From the NCBI GenBank assembly GCA_045641625.1, contig JAZUHH010000081.1, positions 1 to 64,000 of the forward strand: a stretch of 64,000 bases of DNA, written 5' to 3'. The stretch comes from UBA1723 sp045641625. GTDB taxonomy: Bacteria > Bacteroidota > Bacteroidia > Bacteroidales > Paludibacteraceae. Positions 29,301 through 36,607 of the stretch are shown one piece after another. The notes below the pieces were generated by a model. The model searched no databases. It worked only from the letters and a program-made list of their open reading frames with translations, and had not been told where the DNA came from. Made by a program: the position numbers and the translations under genes. Numbering within the stretch: position 1 is the first letter of the stretch; every line of letters begins with the position of its first letter.

Positions 29301-30956
29301 TAAAATAAGAGAGTCAGATTCCGCTTCAACCTTCTTTTCGTCAGCAACATTCTGATAAGTTTCTCTAAAAATATTGTTGACATATCTAGTATTGTATGTG
29401 TCAGTATCTTCACCCTTTTTATTCTTGCCAGTAGCTTTCTCTATAATTGACACATCAGAGCTGTTGACAAATTCAAATTTTTGAATTTTCTCTTCTCCTT
29501 TTTTCCATTTACGGAAAATAAGAACATCGCATTCAGTTTGTTCTGAATCTGCAAATACACCAGCTGGCAAACGAACAACACCTATTAGTTTCGCTTGATT
29601 CGCAATCTCCTTTCTTACATCGTTTCTGCTGTTATCCAAGAAGCCTGTACTAGTAATAATCATACTCATACCTCCTTCCTTTGTTTGCTCCAGCATCTTC
29701 ATAATGTAGTAGTTATGTAGCGAATTTTTTGCCATTTTCTGAGCTGATGACTTATATTTCCAACTCAAATCTATAACATTAAGAGTATTGCCAGAAAAAG
29801 GAACGTTTGTAGCAGTGACATCAAAATCCTTGTTTAATTTTACATCTTGTAAAGGACTATTAATGATATTAGCATTAGGGTATAATATCTTAGTAGTCAA
29901 GCTTGCCAAAGGATCAATATCTACACCTACAATATCAAGATTCTTATCATCATAATCTTTGATGAAAGCACCCATTCCGACAGCAAAATCTCCGAATTTT
30001 TGACCTTGTTGAAGACCTGCGGATTTTACAATCTCAGATAAAGCAGAAGTTATTTCGTTAGGAGTATAGTAGCTCGTATTTTTGCTATACGCATCACTAG
30101 TCACACTATTATTTCTACCGTTAACCGAGTCACACAACTCCTTCCATAATCCATCAATTGTGTCTTTAGCCAATTCATAGTCTTGACTGTATTTCTGTGC
30201 CAGACAATTATACTTTTTAGTATAATAGTTAGGGCAATTAACCAAACTCGTCTGAAAATAACTGTTCAGTATATCCTTAACAGCACCATTATTACGATTT
30301 AATCCAGTTATTCCTTCACTGAAATTTTTCACGCAATAACGCAATATTTCATTTTCCCTTTCTGAAAAAGAAAAAAGTCTTATGCCTTTAGACTTAGCGT
30401 ATTCATTGAGATAGGCTGTGCTTATGATCGTAACATCTCCATCTGAATAAGGTCCTATTCCTAATCTTCTTTTAAGACTGTTTATTTCATCTTCATTAGG
30501 CACAATCTCATTTATAGGTCTATGTTCATAGGATTCTGGGATGTCTTCTTCAATAATATTCTGTTGGACAGGTTCTACATCCTCTTGCGATATTTCAGAT
30601 TCGCTTTCTATAGCAGATTCTGTAAAATTTGAATATTTAACAGACCATATAGCTCCTTCTTTAATGTCGGCAATATCTTCTCCTGTGAATGCACGAGCAA
30701 ACACCTCGTTGTCAAAAACAAAGCATTGACCAAATTCTTCTCCCTTACTACTTGTGTAAGCAGGTCTGAATTTGCCATTTAACTCTCTACGAAAATTTTG
30801 TATGTTCTCATCCATTACAAAGTCTTCGCCAAAATATATTATAACCTCTTGTTTCTCTTGGTCAACACTTATGCGAGGTTTAAACTTCCATATAGAAGTC
30901 AAAACCTCGCCATTGTTTGCCAATACAGATTCAAGTTCTTCAAAACTTTTTACCAT
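22533..30956 (-). CDS. Polyvalent N6-adenine methylase / SNF2-type helicase, DarB-like
   Basis: This 2,807-residue protein has an N-terminal beta-alpha-beta domain (about 30-95), an N6-adenine methylase domain with YTPNEI (297), motif I FAVGMGAF (324) and motif IV NVPF (384), then a superfamily 2 helicase with Walker A AVGAGKT near 1070, DEAH near 1237, ATGTPIT, and the DEQRLGRMLRQGN motif near 1705. Long helical linkers follow, and residues 2549-2807 are the module shared with HipA, ending SQSRGMRR. Phage P1 DarB has the same methylase-helicase pairing, protects DNA from type I restriction and enters the cell with the DNA. NVPF in place of NPPF is common in this group. It is the last gene of the primase operon. 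Antirestriction in the recipient is inferred from the family. Confidence 0.92.
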   Translation of the reverse strand: MVKSFEELESVLANNGEVLTSIWKFKPRISVDQEKQEVIIYFGEDFVMDENIQNFRRELNGKFRPAYTSSKGEEFGQCFVFDNEVFARAFTGEDIADIKEGAIWSVKYSNFTESAIESESEISQEDVEPVQQNIIEEDIPESYEHRPINEIVPNEDEINSLKRRLGIGPYSDGDVTIISTAYLNEYAKSKGIRLFSFSERENEILRYCVKNFSEGITGLNRNNGAVKDILNSYFQTSLVNCPNYYTKKYNCLAQKYSQDYELAKDTIDGLWKELCDSVNGRNNSVTSDAYSKNTSYYTPNEITSALSEIVKSAGLQQGQKFGDFAVGMGAFIKDYDDKNLDIVGVDIDPLASLTTKILYPNANIINSPLQDVKLNKDFDVTATNVPFSGNTLNVIDLSWKYKSSAQKMAKNSLHNYYIMKMLEQTKEGGMSMIITSTGFLDNSRNDVRKEIANQAKLIGVVRLPAGVFADSEQTECDVLIFRKWKKGEEKIQKFEFVNSSDVSIIEKATGKNKKGEDTDTYNTRYVNNIFRETYQNVADEKKVEAESDSLILGDLFIGTRGMGKFVKKDFFVSHPSESKILSLDEIKDLSAKMKSTLLKQIEVEGEFLSVIPEQDIEEEQTIKTTFNKNVVIIEEDGIKIPYVEYFSYNTYGEQSSSLEKIEGLSDKQISTLSDYIDLRDAYKNHRKIAKETANSQVSDEFDKSLVYIRNVYENFVKKNGNLFDNKDISFIKNLDKDFLDIILLEKRNEEGKIEVADILERNIFVNSKHKLPNTIEEHVLYSMNKKFGEIDIAYLEEQFGDNWQQVCKGEVFFCPEEEKFIPKNIYLSGNLADKINYIETLGLANKYADNLSALKEAMPKRLTIDEIDIRGGMPYITKEIYVSFCQALNDTVCKHNWSYKFQYNANLGIIECVAVFERNKSNDLDAVLINLGISQANNMPFGSDANVGDKLKRLNDAFTSFAHCSVATFGTRQKKDESYDDYNIRKGQWEYEAKHIFEILNNELKTFIKQSPEYTAVIEKAYNDSLNSYVVPKFDGSFIEVEGLRKDLYDYQRRAVAQMLYNRTGLLDHAVGAGKTLTMASLMKTMKKMNMCNRPVMVVRPNNIASIKKDLESSFTDTKIVYVMSNDGINKNIASSLNRIKNEDFDLCVMSSSALDNIYVPSAEIVETKREIAYQTEIMDAILSDKQSSAKYESTLNDIKKKISKLQENLKGLENKEAEEQKKKVGISELGFDFFCIDEAHEFKNLATETGKKMVQGSGVADSSGKAKNMMSLCHYIHSLNNNTDTGVVMATGTPITNAITEMLVYFKYMKPNFLQKAGWDDKSFEDTFYPPTEEITYDAIGTPKRQFVYGKVSNINALSPMYMTLANVVDTENTPQLLKNRPKGNVEQIMIPSSSAYYAITEDIKLILEYQKDMSANRIPKVKLEDLKYIKLTDGEKKALSLTAISVARRGTVDVDFVIPREILERIANDYNIPMSLLTRNSKREMCVKMIKERYDETVGIVDGKQYKGVQLIFCDQVGNARYEKKEIIYNSLWKEHSNFLAMDFELKSMYDGLKKKSKEESDEYVFLKNDELNNHIDKMIEHIQNNYNLEEEILGGEAREIIVQLERAKDDTSLHHKWSFYDELKQDLIKAGVPANEIVFFNQSTYGNDNKKKEKLINDINSAKYRVVIGSSESMGVGNNLQESVVGGILLDAPWKASDDEQRLGRMLRQGNKIPRELLDKWGGVKAYRFTQENSNDVFMYDKIIRKGNMIRSIKNGTMIEREADFASKGLASDANGELSVSAEECMANLNSNFNLEIKQTLNEKIIRLETEQIHLRNQASDREKKLVTKQKTYELNSEILTDLTANGDYLREHCSFYNSKIGDEIYENRLTKAKALFGENAVVRKDSVYLNIDGIEYSSVKEIAKAIRSYEHSNKKSVIKAFGIEGTIEGKGSDNRFYMSLRSQYLKDILINDRVVKEGEPKQLDFGEHEPINILEKEIDFSMTDDKLAHFFGDLIKYQLLQEARYNSANYSLKGELEVLQNQKVDIFDKGDILSSLKKKMDECESIIAEGRKIYSRSQATEFKEMIEELMATDKEQRGVLVSEVNNVKFKTISVAQTSSQFLSLENDILLTLLIGDSEKASLLAPLHRDADINGKEEAYNKLEAVTSQCKKLSENKEELSLDRLNPVIFEYKILDKYNKDCGKFYPYRYVSNSDGDFLIGVLIADGKSEQKTYDCRKIQDLSPNIEYAINVANGTEIKYIEDELLTQGVITQEEYNNLQNGLGISNKLIGYQSNDIEELPTKDVGFIDLDDTQVIEVQSESMVADDIKHENDNMEIDKYKFPYSNIVEKSEIQMWKDRFSQIGVPGASYSLEEDMALAKRFMTPSQYAVAIERDMMENFTSVAKGAREAFRNYFEGVSIDQEPSFSIYASKDVSVLSWDGEDFIRGVNQNGDWTGYSAEETFSLKEINPLGIREMLQESADFSQSVNNDVVVNELKSLSETIIDKYKRGEISNTELIETRNMYQEGGEEIVSLVCEQMTIDASRKESVEEIIDNLNSIISPADELIWHKLNGGLDDNTLIVISSCFNEAEIDILSEQLRDMKLIESKSNLKMSDESALQQIIEQGKILGETIVYKQLLDEPTVGKQFESVVLDYLNDEEKRQIIISALDEYSSEKFIREDKSVDYEGSIGLIKETMQKIDDSIKMVDYDVLPENIRNKRIDMDIQSLTVVNDIVCEYHKVKMLRCDYEKINRSFEIAESKYQNPVLAKNPVFQQIYEKAKIDKDNKIADINATVSSMKYFNQEKLDQNISEEQSESQSRGMRR

Positions 30957-30977
30957 ATTGTAGTCTCAAAATGATGA

Positions 30978-32807
30978 TTATCTACCAATCTTGATTGTCT
31001 TTCTTTCGTTTTCAAGATTTTGTACCTTATCCTCCTTTGCTTTTTCCATTTTTAGGAAATCACTTATTTTAAGGACTCCTTTCGCAAGAATGTGTTCCTG
31101 TACTGAGTTAGCCAATTCATGGCACTTCTCCAAAGATCTTCCTTTAATTGGATATTGTCTTTGTTCTATCTCTCCTGTTTGTTGGTTTACTTTCTCCATA
31201 ATGTCTGCTGAAGAAAAACCGATAGACATAGAACCTTTGTCTGAAATAACAAATCCTCCTAATGCTCTAACTTGAGAACAAATCTCCTTCATCGTTTTGT
31301 TGTCTAAATTATCTGTCTTCAGACGAATCATGACAACTTCAGGAGCATCTTTAATTGTGTATGTTTGGTTCTGACATAAATTATGATACTCCTTCTTCTC
31401 TACGTTGATAAGTGTTTTTATTTCCTTGTCAATCTGGTTCAAATACTTCTGACAAGTAGTAGCACCGATTTCTAAAGAAGCTATTTTTGCCTGTAACATA
31501 CTTGCTTTATATTGCAATTCATCAAGTGCTACTTGTCTGTCCTCTCCTGTAACCCCATTCGGTGTTGTTGTAACAAATGTAGCTTTAATACTACCGTCTG
31601 CATACTCTTTCCATGAATTCTCCTTTAATTTGAATCCGTACTCTTCTGCTATAGCGGTAACTTTTGCACCTTTGGGAAGATGATTGACCTCTACAGATAC
31701 AAAATCTTTTTCCTCTTTTGCAGAAATTAGAGTATCAACACTCATAACTGACGCATTGCCATTCAATTTTGAAGTCACCGTCTGTACTTCGTCTCTGACC
31801 TGCATTGCAGTTTCTATATCATTGTTTGGAACAACGATATAACGAGAAGTGTAACTGTTGCCTTGTTTAGATACTTTTTCTTCTGAAACAATAGTTAGAC
31901 CTTTGTTTTTAAGGGATTCCTGCAATCGATCCAATTCTGCCTTGTTGGAATCTTTGTTCATGTCTACGTCCTTGTCGATATAGACAGAAACGGCATAAGA
32001 ATCAAGTCCTTCTTGACGGATACCCTTCATCTTGAAGTTTTCTTTGACAATTGCGTCAAGATCCTTCTTAAATTCCATCATACACTTGTACGCATCTTTT
32101 TGAGATACAAAAGTGCGAAATTCTCTAGGCTCTCGTCCATACGCAAGATCGTTTTGGCGAGCTTTCTCAATGAAAGTATCACTATACTTGATAGGAAATG
32201 TAATGATAGTGGAATGGTACATTGACGTAGACAATTTGGCTATACCATTCTCTTTTACTTTGTCTGATAGAGTCTTAAATTGTTCGGGAGTAAGTTCGTT
32301 GTTGTTGTAGATCAACTTGACCTCGTTGTCTGATGCTGTAACTCGGTACTTAGTCAGATTGTATTCAGAACGGATCTTAGCTTCAGATACAACAATAGTA
32401 TCTTCATTGAATCCGTACTCAATAGATTTTTCACGGTTCAATCCAATGAAATTGTTTGCATCTTCTTGAGTTGCAAACTGGAAAGAATAGGTATTCTTTG
32501 TAGATGCAGTATCGAATAATGTTTCATTCATTGCTTTGGTCAAATATGTGCCATTGCATTGCTCACACACGTTTCTAACTGCCTGGAATTGGGAAGGCGA
32601 CAAATTTGTGTCGCTAATTGTTACGACTACTCCTGCATCAATTCCTCCTGCAAGCTCTTTTTTCTCCGAAGATACAGTCATATTCTGTATCATGTCCCAT
32701 ACCTTTCCTAGAGTGATGTCTGCACTCTTTTGGATCTCTTCTGAATGAGAGTCCATTACCTGATTTTGATTCAACACAAATTCAGGTGTTTCGTTTTCGT
32801 TTGGCAT
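30978..32807 (-). CDS. Repeat-domain protein of the primase operon, unknown
   Basis: This 609-residue cytoplasmic protein is unrecognised as a family. By eye it has three or four copies of a beta-alpha-beta unit of about 70 residues, each with a V-x-I-x-[DS]-x-x-x-[LM] strand, a helix of the form S-x-x-Q-F-x-x-[VL], and a closing F-x-F/IxF strand followed by A-x-x-F. Approximate copies are at residues 55-125, 155-220, 265-345 and 490-545. A coiled coil lies near 430-475. It ends in KTIKIGR, a short basic tail like those of its neighbours. It starts 72 bases after the preceding gene and ends 21 bases before the polyvalent gene, so it should be co-expressed with it. Confidence 0.8.
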   Translation of the reverse strand: MPNENETPEFVLNQNQVMDSHSEEIQKSADITLGKVWDMIQNMTVSSEKKELAGGIDAGVVVTISDTNLSPSQFQAVRNVCEQCNGTYLTKAMNETLFDTASTKNTYSFQFATQEDANNFIGLNREKSIEYGFNEDTIVVSEAKIRSEYNLTKYRVTASDNEVKLIYNNNELTPEQFKTLSDKVKENGIAKLSTSMYHSTIITFPIKYSDTFIEKARQNDLAYGREPREFRTFVSQKDAYKCMMEFKKDLDAIVKENFKMKGIRQEGLDSYAVSVYIDKDVDMNKDSNKAELDRLQESLKNKGLTIVSEEKVSKQGNSYTSRYIVVPNNDIETAMQVRDEVQTVTSKLNGNASVMSVDTLISAKEEKDFVSVEVNHLPKGAKVTAIAEEYGFKLKENSWKEYADGSIKATFVTTTPNGVTGEDRQVALDELQYKASMLQAKIASLEIGATTCQKYLNQIDKEIKTLINVEKKEYHNLCQNQTYTIKDAPEVVMIRLKTDNLDNKTMKEICSQVRALGGFVISDKGSMSIGFSSADIMEKVNQQTGEIEQRQYPIKGRSLEKCHELANSVQEHILAKGVLKISDFLKMEKAKEDKVQNLENERKTIKIGR

Positions 32808-32879
32808 AATTTTATATTTTTTAATTAATAGAATCTGTCGATAACCTGGTATCCGTAATTCAAGCGAAATGAAGATTTT

Positions 32880-33488
32880 TTATCGAGCGACCGAGAACGC
32901 ATTTTCTATCTCTTGTCGTTCTTCATCATTAGAATTTAGATTTCTTAGATTAGCACCTAATTCTAAATATAGATTAGCGAGTTCTCTCATTTTCTTTTGA
33001 TATCTCTCAACACTAGGCTTAATGACATTGAAATAATCATTAATATGTTTTGTCCTTTCTTCTTTATTGACAGCCACTTTGGTTATATCCTTAAACTGTT
33101 CAATCAGCATTGTCAGTATTTCTTTAAGTGATGCTACTCTGTCAAGCACAAAACGAGCTTCATTCACTTTACTGATAAGACCTTGAAAAAAGAATGTCGT
33201 CATATTCAAATTATTACTGATGGTAATTATTTCTGTTTGTAGAGCTTCTAAATCACAGAATTTACGATACAGATCATTGTATATCTGAGATACACAAGTC
33301 AATGGAATTGGACTATAGAACATTGTTGCCAATTGCTCTATAGAACCAGCTATTTCTGTTAGGATCACATTACCTAACTTAATTAGAGTATCAGCAAATC
33401 CAACTTTAACCCAACGCTCTTCATATTTAGAGAACAACTCATCATTTAATTGATCCTCTGTTATTCCTAGTAATTCTTCTGTTGTCAT
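32880..33488 (-). CDS. Helical hypothetical protein of the primase operon
   Basis: A 202-residue, almost wholly helical protein with Leu/Ile heptads throughout and no signal peptide or recognised motif. It ends IENAFSVAR, again a short tail closing with a basic residue. It begins 11 bases after the DUF4099/DUF3945-like gene and is followed by a 72-base gap. A structural or adaptor role is all that can be suggested. Confidence 0.75.
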   Translation of the reverse strand: MTTEELLGITEDQLNDELFSKYEERWVKVGFADTLIKLGNVILTEIAGSIEQLATMFYSPIPLTCVSQIYNDLYRKFCDLEALQTEIITISNNLNMTTFFFQGLISKVNEARFVLDRVASLKEILTMLIEQFKDITKVAVNKEERTKHINDYFNVIKPSVERYQKKMRELANLYLELGANLRNLNSNDEERQEIENAFSVAR

Positions 33489-33499
33489 TTTATTTAGAT

Positions 33500-35386
33500 T
33501 TAATGTCTTTTAAATTTAACACCTGCTCCTTCCGTCTGTGAAATTTCATTTTTTGGAAGAATATCTCTTTTATTGAAAATTCTAAGAGCAAAACTTGATT
33601 TTGCGTTAAACTGTAAATCCTGAGCCTCTTGCCTTGTTTGATTATTGATAGATAAATTGGTCAAGGCAATATCTGCATTTTTAGTTTTGCCAGTTTGGGT
33701 TTGATACTCTATATTCAATGTTTCACCATTGCGGAGTTTCAACAAATCTTTGTCGCTTAAATGATATTCGTTTTTTATCTGTTCAAGACGCAGATTAGGC
33801 AATCTCTCAATTTTCACTTCTTCCCCATCTTTCTTTATGACGAAATCCTGACCATCTTTCGATACAAAATATCGATTGCTGTTTTTTTTATCCTCTTTTT
33901 GCTCCGATGTCAATTCTGTCTTCAGCAATTCCAGTTTATGGTTATCTACAGTAATGACTTTATATTCGCCTTCTTCATTTCTGATAAGTTTTAGCCTTCC
34001 TTCTGTAGATATATTCAAGATATTGCTGTCGTCACCACAAGGTGTTTTAAGACTCATTATTGACGTTTCTTGTCCAATTATGAATCTTTCATAATTTCCT
34101 TCTTTTTGAAGCTTCGCTTTAGTGATTCCTGTATTCTTTTCTATAGCGTTCCAGTTGATGTTTTTTTCTATTTCCTCAATAGGAATGTCAAGATTCTTTT
34201 GTTTTGAATATTCTGTTTTAAGAATAGAATTTTCATCCTCAAAATCTTTAGTTGTTATCCAATTTGCTTTTTTTGCCAATTCAGAATCCAATTTAAGTGT
34301 GTCTTCTTTAGACAAAGCAATATCGGGTTGTTTTAATATATCTTCCACAATAGAAATTGAGTTCTCTCCAATTTCAAATGTGTCTATTTTTAGACTTTTG
34401 TCTTTATGTTGTTCTAAATCCAAAGTAAAAGCTTGGCTATCTTTTGTGCATATATTGTAACTAACATTGCCATCTTTGTCTTCTATTCTAGTAACAATTC
34501 TATTCTCTTTTGCAGGTTCTACTTTGTTTTCTTTTTCATTTGACAGAGATCTTATACTTGCCCATATTTCTTTTATGTCATCTTTAATCTTTAGTTGATG
34601 ATAAAACGACGTTAGAAAAGCAAGAAGATAATCTTCTTTCATCACATCGATGTCTCTGTTTGAAGAATGCGATTGCTTCTTGTTTGTTGATTTTTGAGCA
34701 GAATCCTCCTTTTTTATCTGTTCTTTCTGATCTTTTTCTATGCCATCAGAAGTTACATTGCTTTCCTCTATAGGATTAGTGAGGTTGCTACTATCAAGTT
34801 TCTGATCTTCTTTAACATTCTGAGATTCCTCCCTTTTTAATTCTGAATCTATACCATCAAGAGAGACATTGCTTTCTTCCAAGATCGTTTTTTCTTTCTT
34901 TGGTCCGTAAAGAATCTCGCCCTCTTCAATTTTATTATATTTCTTTGCATACTCTTTGTCATTACCTAGAAAAGCTTGCACTCTTCCATTCCAATTGCCC
35001 CATGCCGAGCCTATGGATTTGAAATCGAAGTAATGCTGATAGCCTTCATATTTATCTCCAACAAATCCTTTACCTCGAAAACCTTGCAAGTGTACCCCTA
35101 ATTTTTCAATTGCTTTCTTTTCTGATATCTTTAGATTATCAAAATCTAATATAATGAGCCTTGTTCCCCAGCTCATAGCATGGTCATCTTTTACGATTTT
35201 ACCCTCTTTGTTAAGGCGAGATAATAAATCCCATACATCTTTAACTGTGATGACCTCATCAGTCTGATCTTCTGGCAAAACGTCGCCTACTTCTGGAAAA
35301 GAAACCGTATTTGCAACATCTGAAGTTCCAAGAATGTCAGTTAAGGCATCTTGATTAACTTTACTATAATCTATTTCGTTTTCCAT
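33500..35386 (-). CDS. DUF4099/DUF3945-like mobile-element protein
   Basis: The 628-residue protein has an N-terminal domain (about 45-135, starting KDVWDLL and including WGTRLIILDFDNL), a highly charged low-complexity middle (about 150-290), then repeated units like the DUF4099/DUF3945 proteins of Bacteroides conjugative elements: ITKAKLQKEGNYERFI (about 395) and LSDKDLLKLRNGETLNIEY (about 540) with TRQEAQDLQFNA soon after. Function of the family is not established; it often accompanies topoisomerase or primase genes in these elements. Its start codon overlaps the primase stop by one base (TAATG), so translation is coupled. It ends VKFKRH. Confidence 0.82.
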   Translation of the reverse strand: MENEIDYSKVNQDALTDILGTSDVANTVSFPEVGDVLPEDQTDEVITVKDVWDLLSRLNKEGKIVKDDHAMSWGTRLIILDFDNLKISEKKAIEKLGVHLQGFRGKGFVGDKYEGYQHYFDFKSIGSAWGNWNGRVQAFLGNDKEYAKKYNKIEEGEILYGPKKEKTILEESNVSLDGIDSELKREESQNVKEDQKLDSSNLTNPIEESNVTSDGIEKDQKEQIKKEDSAQKSTNKKQSHSSNRDIDVMKEDYLLAFLTSFYHQLKIKDDIKEIWASIRSLSNEKENKVEPAKENRIVTRIEDKDGNVSYNICTKDSQAFTLDLEQHKDKSLKIDTFEIGENSISIVEDILKQPDIALSKEDTLKLDSELAKKANWITTKDFEDENSILKTEYSKQKNLDIPIEEIEKNINWNAIEKNTGITKAKLQKEGNYERFIIGQETSIMSLKTPCGDDSNILNISTEGRLKLIRNEEGEYKVITVDNHKLELLKTELTSEQKEDKKNSNRYFVSKDGQDFVIKKDGEEVKIERLPNLRLEQIKNEYHLSDKDLLKLRNGETLNIEYQTQTGKTKNADIALTNLSINNQTRQEAQDLQFNAKSSFALRIFNKRDILPKNEISQTEGAGVKFKRH

Positions 35387-36465
35387 TATCTTTTCATTTT
35401 TATAGTTGATGCATTGTCATTGACTCTTTGAAGATCTAGTTCTAAATCACAATCAGTTACCAACTTGCTGATTAGCTTGTTGTTTTTAATCTCTTCAATC
35501 TTGCTATAACAGTATTTCCAAAAATCATTTAGATCATCAAAGTTGCTGTATTTGAATCGCAAATCTTTTACTCTCTGATTTCCGAAAGTTTCTGTGAAAT
35601 ATTTAGTTGCAGTATTCCCTGCTTCGTCATTGTCTAAACATAAGTATATTGTTTGGGAATAATTAAGAGCTTCTACAGCCTTATTCTTAAGACTCGTAGA
35701 GTTTAATACTAGATAGTTGTAATTATTTACATCCATTCCTTTGTATTTCATCATTTCTATGAATGACAACATATCAAAGAACCCTTCAAACACGCATACT
35801 GCTTGTTTGTTGTTGTGGTAATATGTAATGTCTTTACATATTTTTTCTCCTGTAGTATTCCCAATCAGTTTGACATACTGATTTCTTATTTCAAAATGAT
35901 TCTTTGTGTTGGAAGGAAAACCTATAGCACTATAAGTTTTGTTGTTCTTCTTATTGTAAAGAGTCAATTCTTTACAATACATGTCTAAAGTTTCTTTGTT
36001 TATTCCTCTAGATAGTGCATATTTTGTCAACTCTTTGTCAGAGAAAGAAGACTGTGATATTATTCTATTGTTGTAAATGGGAATGTTGTTAATCCCTATT
36101 TCGTCACCCAGTTCCTCAAATTTCTTCTTGTTTTTTTTGTATTGGAGGTTGAACGAATTGTTTGAATTGTATGATACAACTCCACCTAGAAGATTATTAC
36201 AATAATTTATTATTGTTTTAAAATCGGATGTCCCAATGAATTTACCTACTAAGTCAATAATTGAGAATCCTCTATCATTAAGGTCGTTTTCTGAAAGATC
36301 TTTCCATATTTTGCCATCTCTAGAAATTGTAAAAGATGGATGCACATCGTCTCTGAACGGAGAATGATATAAATATCCAGAAGAAGTATGTCTTACAGGT
36401 TCGATGCCATTGTTCTTTAAAAACTCGACACAAGTCAGTTGTTCTTTAATCTGGGTAATGTTCAT
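35386..36465 (-). CDS. CHC2-like/TOPRIM DNA primase of mobile element
   Basis: The N-terminal 95 residues follow the CHC2 primase pattern (VEFLKNNGIEP...YHSPFRDDVHPSFTIS...GFSIIDLV) but the zinc-binding cysteines are replaced, as in many mobile-element primases. Residues about 215-300 are a TOPRIM domain with VFEGFFDMLSF (catalytic Glu) and LCLDNDEAGN (the D-x-D pair). It probably primes synthesis of the complementary strand after transfer, like TraP of Bacteroides transposons. It is the first gene of its operon and begins only about 34 bases from the attachment site. It ends TIKMKR. Confidence 0.88.
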   Translation of the reverse strand: MNITQIKEQLTCVEFLKNNGIEPVRHTSSGYLYHSPFRDDVHPSFTISRDGKIWKDLSENDLNDRGFSIIDLVGKFIGTSDFKTIINYCNNLLGGVVSYNSNNSFNLQYKKNKKKFEELGDEIGINNIPIYNNRIISQSSFSDKELTKYALSRGINKETLDMYCKELTLYNKKNNKTYSAIGFPSNTKNHFEIRNQYVKLIGNTTGEKICKDITYYHNNKQAVCVFEGFFDMLSFIEMMKYKGMDVNNYNYLVLNSTSLKNKAVEALNYSQTIYLCLDNDEAGNTATKYFTETFGNQRVKDLRFKYSNFDDLNDFWKYCYSKIEEIKNNKLISKLVTDCDLELDLQRVNDNASTIKMKR

Positions 36466-36498
36466 ATATACGTCTATATCATTACGTTATATGATTAC

Positions 36499-36515
36499 AG
36501 TCCCGTCCATACCGC
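36499..36515 (+). other. Candidate attachment site: tRNA 3'-end fragment
   Basis: AGTCCCGTCCATACCGC reads as the end of a tRNA gene: end of the T-loop (AGT), T-stem strand CCCGT, acceptor strand CCATACC, discriminator G, then CA. No 5' part of a tRNA precedes it, and a terminator follows at once. This is what remains at one end when an element integrates into a tRNA 3' end and duplicates the core. A tRNA beginning GGTATGG is implied, perhaps tRNA-Asp by resemblance. It coincides with the change from mobile to housekeeping genes. Confidence 0.68.
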
Positions 36516-36516
36516 A

Positions 36517-36544
36517 AAGGAGTTCAGAAATGAACTCCTTTTTT
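36517..36544 (+). terminator. Terminator behind the tRNA fragment
   Basis: Perfect arms AAGGAGTTCA / TGAACTCCTT with a 4-base loop and a T run. It is the likely original terminator of the tRNA gene, now left without its gene. On the minus strand it also stands upstream of the primase operon. Confidence 0.88.
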
Positions 36545-36607
36545 GTTTGTACAATTTTCTTGTTTTTTGAACTGTTTCTATGGCAATGCTAAGAAAGAAG
36601 TGAGTTG

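Noticed and set aside
36499..36515. Complete tRNA gene
   Set aside because: Only the 3' end is present; the sequence to the left does not fold as D-arm or anticodon arm.
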